Below are positions 1 through 7,300 of a DNA stretch of 37,723 bases, in pieces. The stretch comes from Candidatus Altimarinota bacterium. Lineage in GTDB: Bacteria; Patescibacteriota; Gracilibacteria; BD1-5; UBA2023. A program made the translations under genes and the position numbers. The number at the start of each line of letters is the position of its first letter. The first letter of the stretch is position 1. A model generated the notes under the pieces. It did not search any database, was not told where the DNA came from, and saw only the letters and a program-made list of their open reading frames with translations. The stretch covers positions 1 to 37,723 of the forward strand of contig PDRA01000008.1 of the NCBI GenBank assembly GCA_002747975.1. Reading direction: 5' to 3'.

Positions 1-76
1 TCTGAGCGGTTTACGAGAAATGCGTTGAATCGCATTTCGAGAGCGAAGAGAGCCGGTCGGCGGCGGAGAGCCGAGA
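1..76 (+). repeat. tRNA-linked structured repeat, copy E0 (cut by window edge)
   Basis: Identical over 76 bases to the element at 1733-1808. It contains the signature hairpin at 17-38 (arms GAAATGCG and CGCATTTC around loop TTGAAT), then short GC-rich hairpins with GCCG/CGGC arms. It is followed directly by what looks like the 3' end of a tRNA. Its upstream tRNA would lie left of the window, so the unit is incomplete. Function unknown. Confidence 0.8.
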
Positions 77-94
77 ACCCCATTATTCGCCCCA
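75..94 (+). pseudogene. tRNA 3' fragment, probably tRNA-His
   Basis: The bases after element E0 fit tRNA geometry from T-loop position 57: GAAC completes a seven-base T-loop, CCCAT is the 3' T-stem, TATTCGC the 3' acceptor strand, C is base 73, and CCA follows. C73 is characteristic of bacterial tRNA-His. No 5' half is present here. By analogy with the other units the intact gene should lie just left of the window. The tRNA identity is inferred from C73 alone. Confidence 0.5.
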
Positions 95-233
95 TTTTTA
101 TATGAGTTTTTAGTAAATAGAAGATAGATTTTAGAAAGGTTTTTTTATCCTTTATCTTTTTTATAGCCTTTCATCTAAATTCTAAACTCTACTTACTATT
201 CTCTATTTTTATTTTTTTAATTTTTATTTTTTT

Positions 234-1475
234 ATGGCAGATTTTTCTCAAATTCTCAAAGATGCTGATCCTATTCACTCTTATGATGTAGGTGAAGTTG
301 TCACTGGTACGGTGCTTGTTTCAGATCAAAAAATGATCTTGGTTGATCTCGATGGGCAGTTTACTGGTATTATCACAGGAAATGATATGCAGTCTTCTAC
401 AGAAAACACTGACACTATTGCTCCTGGTGATAAAATTGAGTCAATTATTATTGGAAATGATCCACACTCTTGACTTGTTCATCTTTCACTTCGAAAGGCA
501 AGTCAGGTCAAATTGATCGAAAAACTCTATTCAAATTTTGATGCCAAAGAGATTATCACTGTGGTTCCAAGCGAAGCAAACAAAGGCGGACTTCTTATCG
601 ATCTTGATGGAATCAAAGGATTTATCCCCGTTTCACAGCTCACTCCAATTCACTATCCTCGTGTTGAAAATGCAAATCCAGAAAAAATCCTTGAACACCT
701 TGGAAAACTTGTTGGAAAACCATTTCAAGTACGAGTAATCAATCTCGATCAAAATGGAAAGAAAATTATCTTCTCTGAAAAAGCAGCGATCGAAGAACAG
801 AGAACAAAAACACTTGCCAATATCAAGGTCGGTGATGTTGTAGAGGGAAGTGTATCAGGAATTCTCAATTATGGACTTTTCGTTACTTTCAGTGGAATCG
901 AATGACTTGTTCACGTTTCTGAAATTGACTGGGGACACGTTAACAATCCTCAAAAGTATGCAAAAATTGGAGACAAAGTAACCGTACAAATCATCGGAAT
1001 TGAAGGAGAAAAGATCTCACTTTCAATCAAACGACTCAAAGATAATCCATGGAAAGTACTCTCTGATAAGTACCAGGTTGGAGATGTTATCGAGGCTCCA
1101 GTGCTTCGAATTTCTCAGTTTGGAATCTTCCTCGAACTTGACGGAGGAATCTCTGGACTTATTCACCTCTCTGAAATTGATGAAGAGACGCTTGATAGCA
1201 TTGAAGAAAAAATCCATATAGGAGAAATGATTCAAGCTCGAATTATTACCTTTGATTCACAGGCAAAAAGAATTGGACTTTCTCTGAAATCTATGGCTAT
1301 GGAAGGAGAAACAGCAAAAGATGAAAAAGAAAAACCAGCACCAAAGAAAAAAGCGGCTCCGAAAGCAAAAAAAGAAGAGACAAAAGAAGAGGAGGCACCA
1401 GCTCCAAAAAAGAAAGCAGCACCAAAGAAAAAGACAACAGCAAAAGCAAAAAAAGAAGAAAAATCAGACTCGTAA
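234..1475 (+). CDS. rpsA: 30S ribosomal protein S1
   Basis: S1 binds mRNA at the small ribosomal subunit and helps recruit leaders lacking strong Shine-Dalgarno sites. The 413-residue product has four S1 (OB-fold) repeats at about residues 15-85, 103-183, 197-265 and 281-350. Repeats 3 and 4 carry classic EGLVHVSEID and SGLIHLSEID motifs. Two in-frame TGA codons (471-473, 903-905) sit at conserved S1 glycines, including the first G of GLVHVSE, and are read as Gly; the stop is TAA. The last 55 residues are a Lys/Ala/Pro/Glu tail with repeated APKKKAA-type blocks, reminiscent of histone-H1-like nucleic-acid-binding tails. E. coli S1 has six repeats, so this is a shortened form. The leader is very T-rich with no Shine-Dalgarno sequence. 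Identification is firm; the tail's function is inferred. Confidence 0.95.
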
Positions 1476-1482
1476 TTGATCC

Positions 1483-1526
1483 GGGTATCCTGTTCGATCA
1501 CTGTATAGAGCAGGATACTCTCTCTT
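1483..1526 (+). terminator. Putative terminator after rpsA
   Basis: Inverted repeat GTATCCTG (1485-1492) and CAGGATAC (1511-1518) with an 18-base loop, followed by a short pyrimidine run rather than a clean T tract. It lies 7 bases after the rpsA stop and upstream of the tRNA promoter. It could also act as an mRNA 3'-end stabiliser. Confidence 0.5.
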
Positions 1527-1539
1527 ATGAGAAAAAAAT

Positions 1540-1567
1540 TTGCTTTTTTGAAAGTTATTTCTATAAT
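1540..1567 (+). promoter_or_regulatory. Promoter of the tRNA-Arg/tRNA-Leu cluster
   Basis: TTGCTT (1540-1545), 16-bp spacer, perfect TATAAT (1562-1567). The expected start near 1574 is about 15 bases before the mature tRNA-Arg. The same -35 and spacing precede tRNA-Ser at 24557. Confidence 0.7.
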
Positions 1568-1588
1568 AGCCAACACTTTTTCTTGTTT

Positions 1589-1664
1589 GCATCCATAGCT
1601 CAATTGGAAGAGCGCCGGTCTTCGAAGCCGTAGGTTGTAGGTTCGAGCCCTACTGGATGCACCA
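1589..1664 (+). tRNA. tRNA-Arg (anticodon TCG)
   Basis: Cloverleaf: acceptor GCATCCA pairs with TGGATGC, D-stem GCTC/GAGC, anticodon loop CTTCGAA giving anticodon TCG, T-arm GTAGG-TTCGAGC-CCTAC, A73 and an encoded CCA (1662-1664). The D-loop has an A at position 20, an arginine identity element. The anticodon stem closes with a C-T mismatch at 27/43. The 3' part from T-loop position 57 is duplicated downstream at 1807. Confidence 0.93.
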
Positions 1665-1733
1665 TACCTCATTTTTGTATTTTACATCATTCTTATACAG
1701 AATATAATTTTTTGTACAAGACAGGGCGAGAAT
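1645..1733 (+). repeat. Direct repeat, copy 1: tRNA-Arg 3' end plus flank
   Basis: 89 bases running from T-loop base 57 of tRNA-Arg through the acceptor, CCA and about 69 bases of downstream flank. It is repeated at 1807-1895 with six differences, all transitions. The flank holds an inverted repeat (CTTATACAGAA with TTTTGTACAAG) that could fold into a post-tRNA hairpin. Confidence 0.9.
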
Positions 1734-1808
1734 CTGAGCGGTTTACGAGAAATGCGTTGAATCGCATTTCGAGAGCGAAGAGAGCCGGTCGGCGGCGGAG
1801 AGCCGAGA
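1733..1808 (+). repeat. tRNA-linked structured repeat, copy E1
   Basis: Identical to bases 1-76. Hairpin arms GAAATGCG (1749-1756) and CGCATTTC (1763-1770) enclose loop TTGAAT. Further hairpins are GCCG/CGGC (1784-1787 with 1790-1793) and GGC/GCC (1794-1796 with 1802-1804). It is much more GC-rich than its surroundings. It lies exactly between the two copies of the tRNA-Arg 3' end and flank. No reading frame is apparent; a structured RNA or non-autonomous mobile element is the best guess. Confidence 0.8.
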
Positions 1809-1895
1809 GCCCTACTGGATGCACCATACCTCATTTTTGTATTTTGCATCATTCTTGCACAGAATATAGTTTTCTGTACAAGATAGGGCGAGAAT
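1807..1895 (+). repeat. Direct repeat, copy 2: orphan tRNA-Arg 3' end plus flank
   Basis: Second copy of 1645-1733. It starts at T-loop base 57 (GAGC, then CCTAC, TGGATGC, A, CCA) with no 5' half, so it cannot be a tRNA by itself. All six differences from copy 1 are transitions and the flank hairpin can still fold (CTTGCACAGAA with TTCTGTACAAG, one mismatch). tRNA-Leu starts nine bases after it. Confidence 0.9.
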
Positions 1896-1903
1896 GTTAT
1901 TTT

Positions 1904-1987
1904 GCTCGGGTGGTGGAATTGGTAGACACGTACGCTTGAGGGGCGTATGCCTATGGCGTGGGGGTTCAAGTCCCCCCTCGAGCACCA
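1904..1987 (+). tRNA. tRNA-Leu (anticodon GAG)
   Basis: Class II tRNA: acceptor GCTCGGG with CTCGAGC (one G-T pair), anticodon stem TACGC/GCGTA around TTGAGGG giving anticodon GAG, a variable arm, T-loop TTCAAGT, A73, and CCA at 1985-1987. It has no promoter of its own and is probably co-transcribed with tRNA-Arg. Its 3' end is duplicated at 2161. Confidence 0.93.
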
Positions 1988-2040
1988 TTGGTTATAAACA
2001 AAAGAAACTTCTTCATTTGAAAGAAGTTTTTTATTTTATA
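1967..2040 (+). repeat. Direct repeat, copy 1: tRNA-Leu 3' end plus flank
   Basis: Begins at T-loop base C56 of tRNA-Leu and runs through the acceptor, CCA and the downstream terminator hairpin. It recurs at 2161-2236 with a few substitutions and small indels. Confidence 0.85.
2005..2034 (+). terminator. Rho-independent terminator after tRNA-Leu
   Basis: Stem AAACTTCTT (2005-2013) with AAGAAGTTT (2021-2029), loop of seven, running into a T-rich tail. In the downstream duplicate (2190-2228) the stem is degraded by an indel, so the functional terminator is this one unless transcription reads through into element E2. Confidence 0.75.
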
Positions 2041-2160
2041 GGAACTTGGGGACTTGAATAGAGGACAATTTTCTTTGAAAAAAGAAAATTAAAAAATGCC
2101 TTGAATGGCATTTTTGTGTCCGAGCCGTCTCTGGCAAGGAGCGAAAGCGACTGAGAAGAA
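2041..2160 (+). repeat. tRNA-linked structured repeat, copy E2
   Basis: Structured element between the two tRNA-Leu 3' copies. Outer pairing GGAC (2063-2066) with GTCC (2118-2121) encloses two hairpins. The first has arms AATTTTCTTT and AAAGAAAATT (2067-2090) with a GAAA tetraloop. The second has arms AAAAATGCC (2092-2100) and GGCATTTTT (2107-2115) around the invariant TTGAAT loop. A GAGCC...GGC hairpin (2123-2135) and a GCGAAAGCG segment follow, then GAGAAGAA and the orphan tRNA end. Sequence differs from E1 but the order of parts matches. Confidence 0.75.
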
Positions 2161-2236
2161 CAAGTCCCCCCTCGAGCACCATTGGTTACAAACAAAAAAA
2201 ACTTCTTCATTTGAAAGAGTTTTTTTTATTTTGTAT
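2161..2236 (+). repeat. Direct repeat, copy 2: orphan tRNA-Leu 3' end plus flank
   Basis: Starts CAAGT (T-loop base 56 onward), then the T-stem, the acceptor strand CTCGAGC, A and CCA, then the same flank as 1988-2040 with a weakened terminator stem. No 5' tRNA half precedes it. From here to the promoter at 2311 I see only AT-rich sequence. Confidence 0.85.
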
Positions 2237-2310
2237 ACGATAGGAGAGACTTGAGGAATTTTTTATTTATTTTCTTCTTTAAAAAGGGAGGAGTCATCAT
2301 TAAAAAACCC

Positions 2311-2338
2311 TTGCATATAAATTATTTTTTCATATACT
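2311..2338 (+). promoter_or_regulatory. Promoter of the lipoprotein-galU-yraN operon
   Basis: TTGCAT (2311-2316), 16-bp spacer, TATACT (2333-2338). Expected start about 2345, giving a leader of about 34 bases to the ATG at 2379. Confidence 0.6.
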
Positions 2339-2378
2339 CTAGAGTGGTATTATTTTTTATATCATTATTTTTTCTCCT

Positions 2379-3086
2379 ATGTATCGATATCTCTCTTTCT
2401 TGGCAATAGTTTTTGTCTCGCTTTCTGCTTGTACCAATCAATCTTCAATGCCTCAAAATACTGGACAATGAGATCAGAAAAATTCACCAAATCAAAAAGA
2501 ATCAAAACAATCTCCGGTTCTGGCTCCAGAACTTCAAAATTCTCAAAACTATCAAAGTTGTATCCAAGAACAAACCCAGTACTGTGCCGCTAAAGCTGGA
2601 AACGAACTCGCAAGAGAAAAAAATGACACGAAATTTTGTGAGTATATCGGTGATGAAACTCAAGTAGAAAATTGTAAATTTGGAATTATTTTTGGCAATG
2701 CACTCAAAGAGAAAAACAGCAAACGCTGTGAGGATATCAAGAATAAAGATCAACAAAAAAGCTGTGTTCTGGCTATTGAAGAGAATATTGCCCTCGAAAG
2801 CTGAGATATCAAAAACTGTGAAAAAATCGCTACAGTCATACAGAAGTATCAAGATACAGATGCAGCCTCTGGAAGTGTTTCATCAGCAATAACCAATCAT
2901 GTTGAAAACTGTAAATTCAATATCCTTCAAAAATCTGGTACCTTCTCAAAAAAAGACTGTGAACAAATTCAAGATGAGTTTATAAAAGAAGAGTGTATGG
3001 TTTTTGCAGAGACTCCTTCTAAAGAGACTCCTTCTAAAGAGACTCCTTCTAAAGAGACTCCTTCTAAAGAGACTCCTTCTCAATAG
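2379..3086 (+). CDS. Cys-rich lipoprotein with C-terminal ETPSK repeats
   Basis: 235-residue predicted lipoprotein. A short hydrophobic signal ends in lipobox LSAC with the lipidated Cys at residue 18. The mature part begins with a polar Gln/Asn/Ser/Pro linker, followed by a helical-looking region with regularly spaced cysteines (CIQE, YCAA, FCEY, NCKF, RCED, SCVL, NCEK, DCEQ, ECMV), which suggests small disulfide-bonded repeats. The C-terminus is five tandem copies of a five-residue unit ETPSK, the last ending in Q. Two TGA codons encode Gly; the stop is TAG. galU begins 21 bases downstream, so they are probably co-transcribed. I do not recognise the family; an anchored surface role is inferred from the signal alone. 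Confidence 0.8.
3009..3083 (+). repeat. Five 15-bp tandem repeats inside the lipoprotein gene
   Basis: Five near-perfect copies of GAGACTCCTTCTAAA, the last ending in CAA, encoding Glu-Thr-Pro-Ser-Lys units. The in-frame 15-bp unit could change copy number by slippage without breaking the protein. Confidence 0.95.
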
Positions 3087-3107
3087 TTCTCCTTTTACTT
3101 TTTCCTT

Positions 3108-3974
3108 ATGTCTATTACACGGGCTATTATCCCAGCAGCTGGCTTTGGGACCCGGTTTCTTCCAGCCACAAAATCTCAACCAAAAGAAATGCTTCCAATT
3201 GTCGATACTCCAGTTATTCAGCTTCTTGTAGAAGAGGCAGTTTCTGCTGGTATTACCGATATTACTATTGTTGTCAGTAGAGGAAAAGAGAGTATTATTG
3301 ATCACTTTGATAGCAATTTTGAGCTCGAAGCACTGCTCTCGAAAAAATGAAAAATCAAAGAGCTTGAGATGATACAAAAACTTCATACCATGGCTCGTAT
3401 TTCCTATGTACGACAGAGCGAACCTCGATGAGATGGAGATGCTATTTTGCAGGCAAAAAATCTTGTTGGGGATGAGCCAGTTCTTGTGTTATTTTGAGAT
3501 GATATTATCCGATGAGAGAAAACAGGGGCTCAGCAACTTGTGGAAGCCTATGAGAAGTACGAGGCTCCTGTGATTGCTCTTGAGCGGATTTCAGATTCTC
3601 AGGTTTCATCGTATGGTGTGATTGAGGGAGACGAAAAAGAGGCAGGAATTTTTGAGATATCAAGATTTCTCGAAAAACCAAATCCAGATGAGACAGATTC
3701 TCGACTGGGCGTCATCGGGAAATATATTATCACACCAGAAGTATTTCAAAAACTGGAAAATGGCAAGTCTATTGCCAGCAAAGATGGGGAAAATCGCCTT
3801 GCTGATGCCTTTGCTCAAATGAAGAGGCTCTACGGAGTAGAAATGCAGGGAAATCGCTATGATACAGGAGATAAATTTGGCTTTGTAAAGGCGACCATTG
3901 ACTTTGCGCTGGCACGAGATGATATTGGCGAAAAAGTAAAAGACTTTATCAAAGAGCGTGCTCAATCGCTGTAA
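3108..3974 (+). CDS. galU: UTP--glucose-1-phosphate uridylyltransferase
   Basis: Makes UDP-glucose from UTP and glucose-1-phosphate in the cytoplasm, feeding surface glycan synthesis. The 288-residue length matches bacterial GalU. The N-terminal nucleotide-binding signature [19 protein letters not shown] (residues 12-30), an FGDDII segment with the metal-binding Asp, the FLEKP motif and the C-terminal [12 protein letters not shown] motif are all present. Several glycines, including the one in FGDDII, are encoded by TGA, so the standard code would cut the gene into pieces. The stop is TAA. yraN starts two bases after the stop, and a lipoprotein gene lies 21 bases upstream. It has no Shine-Dalgarno sequence. 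Related sugar nucleotidyltransferases (RmlA-type) are less likely given the motif set. Confidence 0.93.
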
Positions 3975-3975
3975 T

Positions 3976-4350
3976 ATGTCAAACAAAAAATCACATCGAG
4001 CTATTGGTGATATGGGTGAGACGATCGCCTTGAAGTATCTTCAAAAACATGGATATACTATTGCTGACACCAATTATAGCATCGTTGGTGGTGAGATCGA
4101 TATTATTGCTCGAAATCACGAAAATATATATATCTTTATCGAAGTAAAATATCGAAAAAACATCGAATATGGACATCCTCTCGAAAGTATTTCTCTTGCA
4201 AAAAAACGAGCCCTCAAACGCACTGTGATTGCGTATGCGAACAAAAAAAGAATTGATCTCGATGATTGTAGGGTGGATGTAATTGGGATTATCAAAAAAA
4301 GCGATGCATGATGACATCGCCTTTTTCATATCAAGGGAATAGAGATTTAG
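3976..4350 (+). CDS. yraN: UPF0102 / YraN family predicted endonuclease-like protein
   Basis: Small Holliday-junction-resolvase-fold protein of unproven cellular role. The family core is visible: GDMGETIALKYLQKHGY near the N-terminus, then GGEIDIIA and FIEVKYRK, supplying the Glu, Asp, Glu and Lys of the restriction-endonuclease-like site. The start at 3976 is two bases after the galU stop and leaves the normal YraN N-terminus. Under the standard code it would end at a TGA (4309-4311). With TGA = Gly it runs through two consecutive TGA codons to TAG at 4348-4350, giving 124 residues. The extra codons overlap a terminator hairpin, so the last 13 residues may be non-conserved. Confidence 0.85.
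4295..4326. terminator. Bidirectional terminator between convergent operons
   Basis: GCGATG (4301-4306) with CATCGC (4315-4320), preceded by a run of A and followed by a run of T, so it gives a T-tailed hairpin on both strands. It serves the yraN end on plus and the 1350-residue protein gene on minus. It overlaps the last codons of yraN. Confidence 0.8.
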
Positions 4351-7300
4351 CTAGGCAGCCCCTTCGAAATTTTCATCATTTGCGGGTCTTCCCATTGATC
4401 CAGTATTTACGATTTTCTGGGCTGTCGTTGGGATACTTTTTAAGATATCATCTGTTGTATGTTGTTCTGGCTGTGACCGAATAAAACGTCAATAGGCTTC
4501 TTCTGCCATAGTATCGAGATCACTTCCTTTGAAGTTTTCATAATCTGAGATGTTCACGCCCAAACCTTCGAGATCTTTGAGGTAGGCATTATCTTGGTCT
4601 TTTTTTGCGTTTTCAAATAATTCGCTTGTGTGGTGGGCTCCTCGTATATTTTCACGAAGAGCAGAGATAACCTCTTTTATGAGAATGATGTACTGCTCTT
4701 TTTGAAACTCTGGATTTTCTCGAAATGTTTCATTGGTACGTATCGAATTGATATATGCATAAACTTGATTTCTCCAAATATATTTATAGGTTGTTGAATC
4801 CATGGTCAGATTGTGAACATTGATTTTTTTGGTCGCCTTTTCGATAACATATTTAAGTGATCTGTTTTTATAATCACATATATCTTTTTCACCATTTATT
4901 CCTTCTTTGAGAACTTTGAGTCCGAAATTCATCGATCCATTGGCATCAGCGTTATATCCATTTTGAATCAAAATTTCCTCACTCATAGGCGCTTCCATAC
5001 TTCCCCTCATACCGGCTAGATCATGAAATGTATAGAGATAATCTTTTATGACCTCTTGATTGTACGTATCATCACGCAGCATAACCATAAGTTCTGGAGT
5101 AGTTACTTGGAGGATAGGATGAAGGGTAGAGTAGTATTTGTTCCAAAAAGCTCCAAATCCTGCAAAAACTTCTTCGTCGTGAGTATTAGGACTTTGTTCT
5201 ATTTTTGCACAGAGAGACTCAAATTTTTGTTGATCCCCAGCAGAAATTTTATTTTTTGCTACAAGGTATTTAACAACTTCTCGTACGGTATTTTGATATT
5301 TTTTGGCTCCTGCTGGACTCATACAAAATGGAAATGCATGAAAATACGATCCGTTCCCAAAAATATTTTTATTAAACACATCTTCTTTTGAAACATGAAA
5401 TCGTACGATACTGGTCGCATTACTCATTGCCCATACAAAGGCTGGGGTCATATACTGAGCACTTGGATCCTTTCCATAAATTTCAGGAATGGCTCCGGCT
5501 ACAATTGGGAGCTCATTACTTTTAAATTTACTCATCGCATAGATAGAGGCTTCTTCAGCACCACCAAGGACCTTGGATTCTTTTTGTCATTTGGATTTTT
5601 GTCATTCGAGTCCCTCGGTTACTGCATGCCAGTATTTTGATCCACTTGAAATAGCTGTTACATAGGGGTGGGCATTATTTTTTTTGAAAAGTCGGGTAAT
5701 GAGGGCGGTTTCTGGTGGGTGATTCGATTGGAGTTTGTACTCATCGATAACTTTCTTTTTGGCTGCTTGGAGCTCTTCATCTGGATTGAGATTCATCGAT
5801 TCTGCAAGGGCTCGAAACCAGAGATATTTGTCTCCTTGGAGTGGACCGAGTTCTTGGTCTGGATAGAGTTCTCCTGTCATTTTGGCTATTACAATCAGTG
5901 CTGCAAAAAGCTCATATGGCTTGGCTGGTTTTGTTAGGAGTATTTTTCTCACCCGAGCTCGCTTTTCTGAGGCACCAAGAGTACCAAGTTCTTCTATTTT
6001 TTTGTTGATTTCTCCACCGACTGTATGAGAGAATTCTGTCGTAAAAGCATATCGCATATCACTTCATTCTGGCAGATAGCGTTTTGCCCAGTGGTACATT
6101 GCTTCCGCGGCTTGGACTTGTGCTTTTTGGTCTTGGCTTGCTTTGAGCTTGTTGAACCCCATTTTTACCGCTAAGTATTTGGAATACAGACTTCCAGGCT
6201 CACTGAGGACCCCCCAGAGAAATGATTTATTACCGTGCTCTTTTTCGGCCATTTCCTGCGAGGTTCTCTGTGTTTTTGGTGGAGCCTTCCTCGGTTCAGT
6301 AAATCCCTGTCGCACAAATTCCTCAAGTCGTCAGTAGTTGGCTGATATAGGACTGCCATAGCCTTTTTTCGGGTTTCCATTTTTATCAAAAACAGGAATT
6401 TCATTCCCATCTTTATCGGTTTTTGTTTCATTCTTGTAGTGCTTGATGATGAGAGAATTTTCCTTGATCTTTTCGAGCAAAATATGCTCTCATTCTCCAT
6501 TTGAGAGGACCTTGAGATTACTCCATGTATTGTTTCCACTTGCATCTTTTTCTCCCGTATTTTCAAATTGGATTTTTTTGTCTTCAATTCGAAGGCTGCC
6601 AGAGATTGCTGAATACTCAACAAAGTCTCTTTGGTTTTCAAAGTGTCCAATTCGTTCGAAATTGAGAGATTTTCATTTGTTTCCTTCTTTGAGGTAGTAC
6701 ACGAATTCGAGCCAACTGAGAGTAAAGTCTTCACCATTTTTATCGGTGATTTGTATCTGACGACTGCTTTCGAGAATATTTGAAATACGAACAATTTCTT
6801 TGGTATCATTCATTTCAGTCGTGAAGTAGAGCCCATTTTCAAGAGAAAATCTCCTTCATTCAGGGTCGATATCATTGAGGACTTCCGTCAGGTCGGTGAT
6901 ACTGTCGATAAGATCCTCTTTTTCGATAAAATTTGGTTTATTTTTTGAAACTTTTACACTTCCATCTATGGCGATACCAGTTACCTCTGCGATAAAGTTT
7001 TTTGCAAAGTCTGCGTAGCTGACAAATTCATCCTTGATATGCTCTCAAAGATTATTATAAGAAATGAGCCTGACTCCGCGAACTCCATCGATGACTTCAT
7101 CTGTGCTTGCAATTTTCCAGCTTCTATCCTGTCGCATACCGGTATCAGGATCGGCAATTTGAGTAGAGATATAAGCGCCACTCTCCAAGTCCCGTACGCT
7201 TCCTTCGGCAAAAACAGGGAGATCTTGACGACTCATATAGTTTCGGATTTCATCAAAACTTCCGGCACTTTCGAGAAGATCTTTTTGATTTTGTTGTTCG

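Noticed and set aside
234-1475. Frameshifts or pseudogenes suggested by broken frames in many genes
   Set aside because: All breaks are TGA codons at glycine positions in one continuous frame, so the genes are intact under table 25.
1232-1672. 146-codon minus-strand frame opposite the rpsA tail and tRNA-Arg
   Set aside because: It is antisense to the Lys/Ala tail of S1 and to a tRNA gene; Phe-rich sequence is the expected mirror of Lys codons.
1733-1808. CRISPR-like repeat array
   Set aside because: Repeats are few, separated by tRNA copies and not by unique spacers of equal length, and no cas genes are present.
1712-1939. Frames through the tRNA-linked repeats that could suggest a small coding gene
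   Set aside because: They cross tRNA sequence and hairpins and are not preserved between elements E1, E2 and E3.
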